Origin: Pseudomonas atagonensis
GTDB lineage: Bacteria; Pseudomonadota; Gammaproteobacteria; Pseudomonadales; Pseudomonadaceae
Direction of reading: 5' to 3'
Length of the DNA: 64,000 nt
NCBI RefSeq assembly: GCF_011369485.1
Contig: NZ_VXCA01000035.1
Location: 178,364 to 242,363, forward strand
Numbering within the stretch: the stretch's first letter is position 1; each line of letters opens with the position of its first letter. Position numbers and translations under genes: made by a program. The notes beneath the pieces were generated by a model. That model saw only the letters and a list, made by a program, of their open reading frames with translations, was not told the DNA's origin and searched no databases. Shown here one piece after another: positions 54,929 to 62,623 of the stretch.

Positions 54929-55927
54929 TCAGCGCAGGGCCAACAGCCCCTGCACCAACGGCTCAAGCTCCAGATGATTGACCGCTTTGACCGTGGCAAT
55001 CATCGGCACAGGCCAGCTCTCAAGGCCCAGGCAGGCCCCGAGCATTGCCCCGAGAATCGCGGCAATGGTGTCGGTGTCGCCACCGAGGCTCGCCGCCATG
55101 CACAACGCATCGAACGCGCTCATCTCACCGACGGCGACTTGCTGCGCCAGGGCAAACGACACCACTACCGATTCCTGCGACGCCACCGAAGTGCCAATCA
55201 CGTCGTAGAGCAGATCGGCGAGCAACGCTTTGTCGCTGTCGACGCTGAGAGTACGCGCCCAACTGATCCGCGAAGCAATGCGTCCACCGGCCACCCAGTG
55301 CCCGTGCGCCTCCGCTTGCTGAGCAATTTGCTGGCCGAGGTTCAATGCCTCGCCCAGGTCCATGCCGTTGATCCCGGCGGACACCACCGCCGCTACCGCC
55401 GCCGCGCTGGAAATCCCCAGCGTGGTGTTGTGGGTTACCTGACAGGCCTGCACCACCGCCGCGATAAAGCGTTCGGGATCGGCAACGTCTGCCGCGATTC
55501 CCACCGGCGTAATGCGCATCGCTGCGCCGTTGGTGGTGCCGTAACGCCCGGCCTCTTCCGGCGAGTGGCCGGTGAGGATCATTTCGATGGCGCGCTTGGT
55601 CGACGGCCCAAGCAGATCCTGCGAGCCCTTGGCCTGCATCTCGGCTTCCCACTCGATCAGCCGTTGCGCGAGGATTGCCGGTTCGATGCGGCCCTTGCCT
55701 TCAATCAGCAACTCGCCGACCAGAATGGCCTGTTCGGTGTCATCGGTGATCGAGCCTTTGGGCATGTTGGCGGCGATCGGTTGCAGAGGACCGGCGTCCT
55801 GCAGATCGGTGATTTGGCCGAAGCGGGTTTTAATCGTTTCACGGTTCAGCGATTGCGTCGGCATGCCCAGCGCATCACCGAGGGCCAGGCCATAGAAAGC
55901 GCCGAGGGCACGGTTGAGCGCAGTCAT
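54929..55927 (-). CDS. ADP-ribosylglycohydrolase-fold protein
   Basis: A 332-residue protein of the DraG/ARH family. Metal-binding motifs are visible: GSITDDTEQAILV (about residue 58), then a C-terminal SLGGDTDTIAAILGAMLGA (about 290). The family removes ADP-ribose from proteins or small molecules. Here its partners are an NCS1 permease and a PfkB kinase, which suggests N-glycosidic cleavage of an imported nucleoside-like compound instead (inference). The ATG at 55927 overlaps the regulator stop in ATGA. Confidence 0.9.
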   Translation of the reverse strand: MTALNRALGAFYGLALGDALGMPTQSLNRETIKTRFGQITDLQDAGPLQPIAANMPKGSITDDTEQAILVGELLIEGKGRIEPAILAQRLIEWEAEMQAKGSQDLLGPSTKRAIEMILTGHSPEEAGRYGTTNGAAMRITPVGIAADVADPERFIAAVVQACQVTHNTTLGISSAAAVAAVVSAGINGMDLGEALNLGQQIAQQAEAHGHWVAGGRIASRISWARTLSVDSDKALLADLLYDVIGTSVASQESVVVSFALAQQVAVGEMSAFDALCMAASLGGDTDTIAAILGAMLGACLGLESWPVPMIATVKAVNHLELEPLVQGLLALR

Positions 55928-56637
55928 TTCGATTCTCCAAATTGCAGGTGCAGACGGAAGTGCACCGGGTCGAGCAGGCTTTCGACCTGCTCCATGAAAC
56001 GGTTCTGTCGGTCGTAAGTGGTGCGCAAGGCTTTGAGGAACACCGTGCCGACCTGACGGCCGAGCAGTTCCGCGTCTTCGGCATTGAGCGGTTCGGCACC
56101 GATCCACTGATCGCCGCGCTCGCCGATGTAGCCGTAAGCGGCCAGGGTGATGGTCAGGGAATTGTCGATCAGACCGACGCGCGGCAGGCTTTCCAGGCCG
56201 CCGGTGGCCGGCATCAACGAGCGTTCGAGGGACACCAGCGTGCCGTCATTGGAGCGGCGACGACGATCGAGAGTGATGAATTGCTCGGTGCCGAAACGCG
56301 AGAGCAGATCGGGCCGGGTCACGGCTTCGAGGCGCAACACTTCGGTGTTGATCAGCGCCCCGCTGTCCGCCAGCGCCTGCGCCCAGCCGCTGCGCTGGTC
56401 GAGCACCACACCGTCGAAGGTGACGATGGAGCCGACCCCGCTTTGCGTAGCGATGTAATTGCGCCGCTTCAATTCGGCCAGCGCTTCGCGCAACGTGCCA
56501 CGGCTGACGTTGAATTCTTGAGCCAACTGATGTTCGCCGGGCAACAGAAAGCCGTCCTCCATGAGGCCGCTTTCGATGCGCCGGACGAGTTCGTCGACCA
56601 CCCGTTGTTTCTTGTCAAATCGTACCTGTCTAATCAT
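55924..56637 (-). CDS. GntR/HutC-family regulator (UTRA domain)
   Basis: A 237-residue regulator with an N-terminal GntR winged helix (QRVVDELVRRIESGLMEDGF, then SRGTLREALAELKRRNYI) and a C-terminal UTRA effector domain (about 90-230). It is first in an operon with the glycohydrolase-fold protein, permease and kinase. ATG at 56637 is chosen; no Shine-Dalgarno is seen. TTGCCC-N17-TTATCA places a -10-like box (56646-56651) only 8 nt from the ATG, so the mRNA may be leaderless. The ATG lies in a partly symmetrical TTGTACATGATTAGACAG that could be its own operator. Confidence 0.88.
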   Translation of the reverse strand: MIRQVRFDKKQRVVDELVRRIESGLMEDGFLLPGEHQLAQEFNVSRGTLREALAELKRRNYIATQSGVGSIVTFDGVVLDQRSGWAQALADSGALINTEVLRLEAVTRPDLLSRFGTEQFITLDRRRRSNDGTLVSLERSLMPATGGLESLPRVGLIDNSLTITLAAYGYIGERGDQWIGAEPLNAEDAELLGRQVGTVFLKALRTTYDRQNRFMEQVESLLDPVHFRLHLQFGESK

Positions 56638-56708
56638 GTACAAATTGATAACCGAAAGGGTCGTAAACGGGCAAGGGATTTTTTGGTTGGGTGACGGAAG
56701 GCGAGGAA

Positions 56709-56905
56709 GATCAAAAGCCCCCTCACCCTAGCCCTCTCCCGGAGGGAGAGGGGACTGACCGAGCTGTCTCACGCTCTACATCGACCTGAAAAAGCCAGTC
56801 GATTATGGATTCAGCAAAGCACTTTCAGGTCGATGTATCTCTGAAGCATCCCTCACCCCAGCCCTCTCCCTCCGGGAGAGGGCTGGGGTGAGGGAGCTTT
56901 TGATC
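56709..56905. repeat. Compound inverted repeat with nested hairpins
   Basis: Outer ends GATCAAAAGC (56709-56718) and GCTTTTGATC (56896-56905) are perfect inverted repeats. Inside are CCCTCACCC/GGGTGAGGG arms, two CCCTCTCCC-N-GGGAGAGGG hairpins, and a central ACATCGACCTGAAA/TTTCAGGTCGATGT pair. It abuts the araH stop codon and fills most of the gap to the GntR gene. Confidence 0.85.
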
Positions 56906-57877
56906 TCAGCGCTGTTTCAGACGGTCGATCACCACCGCCAGCAGCAGGATCGACCCACGAATCACATACTGATAAAACGTGTCGATGTTCTTCAGGTTCA
57001 TCGCATTCTCGATGATCGCCAGAATCAGCACCCCGGCAATTACATGCCGGATCATGCCGATCCCGCCGCTCAGCGACACCCCGCCCAACACGCAAGCGGA
57101 GATCACCGTCAGCTCGAAACCCTGGCCGATCATCGGCTGCCCGGAGGTCATTCGCGACGCCAGAATCACCCCGGCCAGCGCGCCGATTACGCCATGTACG
57201 GCGAAGATGATGATCTTGGTGCGGTCAACGTTCACGCCCGCCAGCAGCGCCGCTTCCTGGTTGCCACCAATGGCCATGGTGTTGCGCCCATAGGTGGTGT
57301 AATTCAGCAGCCAGCCGAAAAACAGGAAGCAGACAATGGTGATCAGGATCGGCACCGGCACGCCGAACAACTGGCCATTGCCGAACACGAAGAATGATTC
57401 CTGCGACACGCCCACCGCTTTGCCGTTGGCAAAAATGTAGGCCAGGCCACGGACGATCTGCATGGTCGCCAGCGTGGTGATCAACGCATTGACCCGCAAC
57501 TTGGCGATCACGATGCCGTTGATCAACCCGACAATCAGGCCCATCACCAGCGCGGCGCTGACGCCGAGAAACACGCTGTTGGTGTCGCGCATCACCACCG
57601 CCGCAACCACGCCGGCACAGGCAATCACCGAGCCCACCGACAAGTCGAAATGCCCCGAGGCCAGGCAATACAACATCGTGCACGCGGCGATCCCGGTGGT
57701 GGAAATCGCCAGCCCGAGGCCACGCATGTTCAGCGGCGAAAGGAAATTATCGATCAGCAGCGTGCAGGCGATGAAGATACCGATCGCCGCCAGCAACATG
57801 ACCCAGTCATCGAGAAAGCGGCGCATGTCCAACGGTTTGCGCGCAGTCGGCAGGGTTTCGTTTTGGGTTGTCATCAT
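56906..57877 (-). CDS. araH: Sugar ABC transporter permease (AraH-like)
   Basis: A 323-residue permease of the ribose/arabinose/galactose class with about nine helices (WVMLLAAIGIFIACTLLI at the start; GHFDLSVGSVIACAGVVAAVV and GGVSLSGGIGMIRHVIAGVLIL are family hallmarks). It forms the inner-membrane channel with AraG and AraF. Start codon choice is between GTG 57883, ATG 57877 and ATG 57874; AGAGG lies 5 nt before 57877. It is last gene of the SDR-araFGH unit. Naming follows closest family resemblance; D-galactose may be the true substrate. Confidence 0.9.
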   Translation of the reverse strand: MMTTQNETLPTARKPLDMRRFLDDWVMLLAAIGIFIACTLLIDNFLSPLNMRGLGLAISTTGIAACTMLYCLASGHFDLSVGSVIACAGVVAAVVMRDTNSVFLGVSAALVMGLIVGLINGIVIAKLRVNALITTLATMQIVRGLAYIFANGKAVGVSQESFFVFGNGQLFGVPVPILITIVCFLFFGWLLNYTTYGRNTMAIGGNQEAALLAGVNVDRTKIIIFAVHGVIGALAGVILASRMTSGQPMIGQGFELTVISACVLGGVSLSGGIGMIRHVIAGVLILAIIENAMNLKNIDTFYQYVIRGSILLLAVVIDRLKQR

Positions 57878-57886
57878 AGTCACCTC

Positions 57887-59431
57887 TCAGTTCGCCACGC
57901 CGTCAGCGCGGTGGCGCGGCAAAGCCAGTTGCAGCAGGTTGGATTCGTTAGCCTGGTCACGGCTGACTTCGCCGCGCAGGGCGCCTTCGCAGAGCACCAG
58001 AATGCGGTCGGAAATACCCATCACTTCCATCAGATCGCTGGACACCACGATCACCGAAATACCGTCGGCGGCGAGGTTATGGATGATCTGGTAGATCTCC
58101 GCTTTGGCGCCGATGTCGATGCCCCGGGTCGGCTCGTCGAGCAGCAAAACCTTCATCGGCATCGACAGCCAGCGGCCGAGAATGGCCTTCTGCTGATTGC
58201 CGCCGGAAAGGAATTTGATCTGTTGCCCGGCGTGCGGTGTTTTCACTTTCAGCGCCTTGATCTGCTTGTCGGCGTTGCCCTTTTCCCACAGGCCGCGAAT
58301 CAGGCAGCCGAGGCTTGAGTTCGCACCGCGCGCACTGATGTTGATGTTCTCGGCAACGCTGGCCAGCGGGATGATGCCTTCCTTTTTGCGGTCTTCGGGG
58401 CACAGCAGAATCCCGGCGGCAATCGCGTCGCGCGGCGAGCGCAGCTTCAGCTCATGTCCACGCAATTCCAGACGCCCGGCAGTGTTGCGCTCAAGTCCGC
58501 TGAGCAAGCGAAACAGCTCGGTTCGCCCTGCCCCGACCAATCCGAACAGGCCAAGGATTTCACCTTTGTGCGCCTCAAAACTGATCGGCTCGCGCAGCCC
58601 AGGGCCGAGCAAGCCATCGACTTTCAGCGCCACCGCACCACGCGCGCGGTGGCGGTAATCGTAGATATCCTGAATGTCGCGACCGACCATGCAGGTCACC
58701 AGTTGATCGTGGGTCAACTGACTCATGTCATCGAAAGTGCGCACGAAACGGCCATCCTTGAACACCGTCACCGCGTCGCAGATACGGAATACTTCTTCCA
58801 TGCGATGGGAGACGTAAAGCACGACTTTGCCTTCGTCACGCAGGCGGCCGATGATCGCCATCAAGCGATCGATTTCGCGGGCCGAAAGGCTGCTGGTCGG
58901 CTCGTCGAAGGCAATCACATGCGCGCCACGCGACAGAGCCTTGGCGATTTCCACCAATTGCCGCTGACCGAGGGAAAGCCGTCCGACTTTGCTGTGCGGA
59001 TCGATTTCATCGGCCAGGCCTTTGAGGCAATTCAATGCCTGCTGGCGCAAGGCGCCGCGATTGATCAGGCCGAAACTGGCGGGCAGATGCCCCAGAAACA
59101 GGTTCTCGGCCACGGTCATTTCCGGCACCAGGTGCAACTCCTGGTGAATCACCGCGACGCCGCTGCCGATGCTGTCGGCGGTGGACTTGAAAGCCATCGT
59201 TTGCTCGCCGATCTGCAACTCGCCGCTGCTGGGGATGTAGGCGCCGCCGAGGATTTTCAGCAGGGTCGATTTGCCGGCGCCGTTCTCGCCCATCAAGGCA
59301 TGAACCTGCCCCGGATGAGCGACAAAACTGATGCCGTCCAGCGCCTTCACACCGGGGAAGGTTTTGCCGATCCCGTTGAAGCGCAGGCTGCCGCTCGTGC
59401 CGTGTTCTTGTGTCTGTAATTGCGCGTGCAT
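57887..59431 (-). CDS. araG: Sugar ABC transporter ATPase, two domains (AraG-like)
   Basis: A 514-residue fusion of two ATP-binding domains. The first has a canonical Walker A GENGAGKST near residue 50, signature LSLGQRQLVEIA and Walker B VIAFDEP. The second (about 265-500) has the usual degenerate P-loop GLVGAGRTEL, LSGGNQQKAILGRWL and VLLLDEPTRGID. The layout is that of AraG/MglA/RbsA. It lies between araF and araH with 9 nt to araH. Confidence 0.94.
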   Translation of the reverse strand: MHAQLQTQEHGTSGSLRFNGIGKTFPGVKALDGISFVAHPGQVHALMGENGAGKSTLLKILGGAYIPSSGELQIGEQTMAFKSTADSIGSGVAVIHQELHLVPEMTVAENLFLGHLPASFGLINRGALRQQALNCLKGLADEIDPHSKVGRLSLGQRQLVEIAKALSRGAHVIAFDEPTSSLSAREIDRLMAIIGRLRDEGKVVLYVSHRMEEVFRICDAVTVFKDGRFVRTFDDMSQLTHDQLVTCMVGRDIQDIYDYRHRARGAVALKVDGLLGPGLREPISFEAHKGEILGLFGLVGAGRTELFRLLSGLERNTAGRLELRGHELKLRSPRDAIAAGILLCPEDRKKEGIIPLASVAENINISARGANSSLGCLIRGLWEKGNADKQIKALKVKTPHAGQQIKFLSGGNQQKAILGRWLSMPMKVLLLDEPTRGIDIGAKAEIYQIIHNLAADGISVIVVSSDLMEVMGISDRILVLCEGALRGEVSRDQANESNLLQLALPRHRADGVAN

Positions 59432-59484
59432 AAAGCCACCTCTTCACACCGATAGACGGCCCGGCTACCCGGGCCGCCGCTGCG

Positions 59485-60489
59485 TCAGTTCCACAAGCCG
59501 ATTTTTTCCAGCTCTTGCTTGAAGTTCTCGCGGGTGATCAGGGTGACGTCATCCATGGCCGTGTATTTCGGCGGTTCTTTGCCGGTGGTGACCCACTCGT
59601 ACATCATGCTCGCGGTGTTGTAGCCCTCGATGTGCGGGCTCGGCAGCATCGAACCGAAAAAGCCGCTGTTGGGCTTTTTCAGCTCGCCGATGGCGTCGGT
59701 ACCGTTGATGCCGATGCCAATCACGTTGGCCGCGGCAAACCCGGCGGCTTCGGTGGCGCGCACGCCGCCAAGCACGGTGTTGTCGTTCATGCCGCCGATG
59801 ATCAGGTTCTTCGCCGCGCCCGGCAGCTTGACCAGCGCCGAGTTGGTGGCGTCCATGCTGCCCGGCACATCAAGGGTTTTCAGCGCTGCTGTCAAAATAT
59901 GATCTTTCGGCATGCCGGCATCTTCGAGCGCCTTCATCGAGCCGTCGGTGCGCTTCTTGCCGGTGTCGAGTTCGTTGTAGGTGTTGACCACCGCATAGGT
60001 GTCTTTCCAGTCCCAGTTACGCTTTTTCGCCTCGGCGGCCATGGCGGCGCCCTGCTTCTGGCCGACTTCGAACGCGGCCATGCCGAGGTACGGTACGTCT
60101 TCCATGAACTTGCCGTTGGCGTCAACGAAACGGTCGTCGACCGCGATGACTTTAAGGTCATTGAGCTTGGCTTTGGCCATGATCGCCGGGCCGAGCGACA
60201 CGTCTGGCGGGCAGATCACAAAACCCTTGGCGCCGTTGGCCGCCAGGCTGTCGATGGCCGAGAGGGTTTTCTCGCCGTCCGGCACAGCGATCTTGATCAG
60301 TTCAAAGCCCTTGTCCTTGGCGGCTTTCTCGGCAAAAGCCCACTCGGTCTGGAACCACGGCTCTTCCGCCTGCTTGACCAGAAAGCCGATTTTCACGGTG
60401 TCGGCAGCGAGCAGCGAACTGCTCAGGCTGAACGCGGTAACCGCCAGGGCGGTACTGCACAGGGTACGAATCCCGAAACGACGTTTCAT
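59485..60489 (-). CDS. araF: Periplasmic sugar-binding protein (AraF-like)
   Basis: A 334-residue periplasmic binding protein with signal peptide ending SLSSSLLAAD (cleavage near residue 27). Mature sequence KIGFLVKQAEEPWFQTEWAF, PPDVSLGPAIMAKAK and IGGMNDNTVLGGVRATEAAG matches L-arabinose-binding proteins, which also bind D-galactose and D-fucose. ATG at 60489 with AAGGAG upstream is chosen over an extension to 60519. It lies 135 nt after the SDR gene; a 14-bp motif shared with the gntR promoter lies in this gap. Confidence 0.92.
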   Translation of the reverse strand: MKRRFGIRTLCSTALAVTAFSLSSSLLAADTVKIGFLVKQAEEPWFQTEWAFAEKAAKDKGFELIKIAVPDGEKTLSAIDSLAANGAKGFVICPPDVSLGPAIMAKAKLNDLKVIAVDDRFVDANGKFMEDVPYLGMAAFEVGQKQGAAMAAEAKKRNWDWKDTYAVVNTYNELDTGKKRTDGSMKALEDAGMPKDHILTAALKTLDVPGSMDATNSALVKLPGAAKNLIIGGMNDNTVLGGVRATEAAGFAAANVIGIGINGTDAIGELKKPNSGFFGSMLPSPHIEGYNTASMMYEWVTTGKEPPKYTAMDDVTLITRENFKQELEKIGLWN

Positions 60490-60571
60490 AAGCTGACTCC
60501 TTGTTATTTTTTTGAGCAATGTTTGAAAAGCGTTAAAGCGTGTTCCTGCAAAGTCTGTCGAAAATAGTCAT

Positions 60572-60585
60572 ATCGTATGATGATT
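60572..60585. promoter_or_regulatory. Candidate FadR-type operator upstream of araF
   Basis: ATCGTATGATGATT, 83-96 nt upstream of the araF ATG, matches 13 of 14 bases of the minus-strand sequence at 63378-63391 inside the gntR promoter. The core ATCGTATGAT is nearly palindromic. I infer a site for the FadR-type regulator at 62624-63340. Confidence 0.55.
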
Positions 60586-60624
60586 GGATTTCAGACGGAT
60601 TCTTCCGCGCGAAACCCCATCGGT

Positions 60625-61443
60625 TCAGTCGTGGTACATCACCGAGCGACCACCATCGATGGTGATGCACGAGGCATTGATGAACGGCGCCTCATCACTG
60701 GCCAGAAACACTGCCGTCATGGCCACTTCGATCGGCTGGCCAATGCGTTTCGGCGGGTGCAGGTCGAACGCGCGCTGGCGTTCGGCGTGCGGGTCGGCAA
60801 AACCGTTCCAGTAATCGACGTTCAGTTGCGTCTCGATGTAGCCCGGGGCAATCGCGTTGACGCGAATGCCCTTCGCTGCGTATTCGATGCCGAGTGCTCG
60901 GGTCAGCCCGAGCAAACCGTGTTTGGCCACTGGGTACGGGAAGCAGCCAGGAATGATGTGGCTGGAATGGGTCGAGGCGATGTTGATGATGCTGCCGACA
61001 CCCTGTTCGATCATCTGCGGCAGCACCGCTTTGCAGCCAAACCAGGCGCCGTCCAGGTCAATGGCAAAGCAGCGATGCCAGTCTTCGTCGGTCATTTGCA
61101 GCGGATCGCGGAACACATTGACCCCGGCGCAGTTGACCAGCACGTCAATGCGACCGTGCAGGTCGACGGCCAGTCTGGCCATGGCGTGCAAGTCATGCTG
61201 ACGGGAAACATCGGCTTTGATCGCCTGCACATCCGCGCCCTGCTCGCGCCAGTGCGCGGCGACTTTCTCGACTTTGTCAGCCTGAATATCGCTGATCACC
61301 AGTTTCGCCTGCTGCGAGGCGAAGCTGGCCACAATGGCTTCACCAATGCCCTGAGCAGCGCCCGTCAACAGCACGACCTTGTCTTTCAGACGCTCACCCT
61401 TCAGCGGTGCCGGTACTGGCGGCAGGGTCAGAGGTTCAGCCAT
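60625..61443 (-). CDS. SDR sugar 1-dehydrogenase (D-galactose/L-arabinose type)
   Basis: A 272-residue classical SDR: TGAAQGIGEAI near residue 28, NCAGVNVF, catalytic Ser in NIASTHSSH, PYPVAKHG with Tyr-x-x-x-Lys, and C-terminal ASCITIDGGRS. With a SMP-30 lactonase upstream and a sugar importer downstream it most likely oxidises an aldose at C1 to its lactone. A promoter shared with the dgo operon points to D-galactose, though enzymes of this kind often accept L-arabinose too. Its ATG at 61443 overlaps the stop of a 54-codon upstream reading frame (ATGGCTGA); GGAG is 10 nt upstream. Confidence 0.87.
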   Translation of the reverse strand: MAEPLTLPPVPAPLKGERLKDKVVLLTGAAQGIGEAIVASFASQQAKLVISDIQADKVEKVAAHWREQGADVQAIKADVSRQHDLHAMARLAVDLHGRIDVLVNCAGVNVFRDPLQMTDEDWHRCFAIDLDGAWFGCKAVLPQMIEQGVGSIINIASTHSSHIIPGCFPYPVAKHGLLGLTRALGIEYAAKGIRVNAIAPGYIETQLNVDYWNGFADPHAERQRAFDLHPPKRIGQPIEVAMTAVFLASDEAPFINASCITIDGGRSVMYHD

Positions 61444-61600
61444 GGATCAGGACTCCTGTTTCGAAAGCACAAAAAAACCGGGCATCTGTCGATGTCCGGT
61501 CTGGAAGGCGTTTGAAACAAAACAGGCAGGTGCGACTGACGGCATCGAGCCGTTGCGAGACGCGGACTCCGCCGGGGAGTGCGATAGAGATTCGCTGCAT
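61436..61600 (-). CDS. 54-codon upstream reading frame in the SDR leader
   Basis: It opens at ATG 61600 behind a good ribosome site (AGGTGAAG) and ends TGA at 61436-61438, overlapping the SDR start by 8 nt. Its ribosome site and first codons (GTGAAGTGATGCAG) match those of dgoK (GTGAAGCGATGCAG). The predicted peptide (MQRISIALPGGVRVSQRLDA, then a Cys/Phe-rich middle CLFCF and RFFCAF) has no recognisable family. An intrinsic terminator lies within it. It is more likely a regulatory leader frame than a functional protein, but either is possible. Confidence 0.5.
   Translation of the reverse strand: MQRISIALPGGVRVSQRLDAVSRTCLFCFKRLPDRTSTDARFFCAFETGVLIHG
61470..61500 (-). terminator. Intrinsic terminator inside the SDR leader (candidate attenuator)
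   Basis: ACCGGACATC and GATGCCCGGT (61491-61500 with 61477-61486) form a 10-bp stem with one mismatch and a 4-nt loop, followed on the minus strand by seven Ts. It lies about 150 nt after the predicted start and 27 nt before the SDR ATG, inside the 54-codon frame, so ribosomes on that frame could prevent its folding. Confidence 0.75.
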
Positions 61601-61618
61601 CACTTCACCTGTTTTGTT
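61516..61618 (-). promoter_or_regulatory. Inverted repeat spanning the SDR leader
   Basis: AACAAAACAGG (minus strand, 61608-61618) just before the upstream-frame ribosome site is exactly complementary to CCTGTTTTGTT (61516-61526). Pairing would cover the A-rich putative Crc/Hfq site and the AGG of the ribosome site, leaving an 81-nt loop. Confidence 0.6.
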
Positions 61619-61654
61619 CTTTTTAAGTGTGAGTGCGTGTTACTGCTGGAGCCG

Positions 61655-61714
61655 ACTATAAACCCGACCACCAAATAATCTCAATATATAATTTTGCATC
61701 CCATACTTTGGGAT
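61655..61714 (-). promoter_or_regulatory. SDR-araFGH promoter and operator, twin of the dgo promoter
   Basis: On the minus strand: palindrome ATCCC-N7-GGGAT (61698-61714, directly after the lactonase stop), 13 bp, -35 TTGAGA (61679-61684), 18-bp spacer, -10 TATAGT (61655-61660). All spacings equal those at 47941-48000. Downstream CGCACTCAC and AACAAAACAGGTGAAG are also shared with the dgoK leader. Confidence 0.82.
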
Positions 61715-62590
61715 CTATCCCGCAAAACGCGTGCAGAGTTTCCCCGGCACGTCGACCTGCATCGCTAGCACGGCACCGTCCAGCGGGTGGTTGTGCGGAC
61801 TTTTCGCGCTGGTGATGTACAAGGTCTTCAGATCTGCACCGCCGAACACACAACTGGTCGGGCGGCTGACTGGCAGGTCGATCTTGTGGTCAACCTTGCC
61901 CTCCGGCGTCAGGCGCAACAGGCAACTGCCGTCCCAACGGGCATTCCACACACAGCCTTCGGCATCCAGCGCCGAACCGTCCGGGCCGCCCTGCTGATCG
62001 GGGCCGTACCAGGTTTGAGCGATGTCGAGGTTGCCATCGGTGTGAATGAAATAGCGATAAAGCGTGCTGTCGAGGCTGTCGCCGAACAGCAGCGTAGTGC
62101 CGTCGTCGCTCCACAGCAGCGTGTTGGGAATGCCCAGGCCGCGCAGTAACGGCGTGACACGTTTATCCGGGTCAACGCGGAACAGCCCACCGGAGCGACG
62201 GATGATCGGCAAGTCTTCACCCTGCTCGCCGATGTTGTTCTGCATGGTGCCCAACCACAATCGGCCTTGTGCGTCGCAGCGCGCTTCGTTGGCTCGATTA
62301 CCCGGTTGCGGGTCGGCGACGCAAAACAGCGTCAGGCGGGGTTCGAGTCCGGGGGAATCGAGATCCAGTCGATAGACACCGCTGCTCAGGGTCACCAGCG
62401 CGTCGCCGCTGGCGCAGGGAATGAACGCCGAGACATGCTCCGGCATCTGCCAGATCTGCACGTTCTGGCCGATCAGACGCAGGGCTTGTTTGCCTGCGAT
62501 ATCGACCCAGTACAGCGCCTGGGTCGGCGCATCCCAGAACGGGCCTTCACCGAGGTGAGCACGGTGTTGGGTCAGGGCGGTCCAGGTCAT
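61715..62590 (-). CDS. SMP-30/gluconolactonase-family sugar lactonase
   Basis: A 291-residue six-bladed beta-propeller of the SMP-30/regucalcin family. It starts with HLGEGPFWDAPTQALYWVDI and has the metal-binding Glu, Asn (RANEARCDAQGRLWLG) and Asp (GPDGSALDAEGCVWNARW). It opens sugar 1,5- or 1,4-lactones to the acid; with the SDR it would make galactonate or arabonate. It lies 33 nt after the FadR-type regulator, so it is probably cotranscribed with it rather than with SDR. Confidence 0.92.
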   Translation of the reverse strand: MTWTALTQHRAHLGEGPFWDAPTQALYWVDIAGKQALRLIGQNVQIWQMPEHVSAFIPCASGDALVTLSSGVYRLDLDSPGLEPRLTLFCVADPQPGNRANEARCDAQGRLWLGTMQNNIGEQGEDLPIIRRSGGLFRVDPDKRVTPLLRGLGIPNTLLWSDDGTTLLFGDSLDSTLYRYFIHTDGNLDIAQTWYGPDQQGGPDGSALDAEGCVWNARWDGSCLLRLTPEGKVDHKIDLPVSRPTSCVFGGADLKTLYITSAKSPHNHPLDGAVLAMQVDVPGKLCTRFAG

Positions 62591-62623
62591 ATCGACTCCT
62601 TTTTATTATTTTCAATGAGAGGT

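Noticed and set aside
56853..57095. 80-codon frame across the compound repeat and araH end
   Set aside because: Encodes mostly repeat sequence (PSPQPSPGGRG) and the antisense frame of araH.
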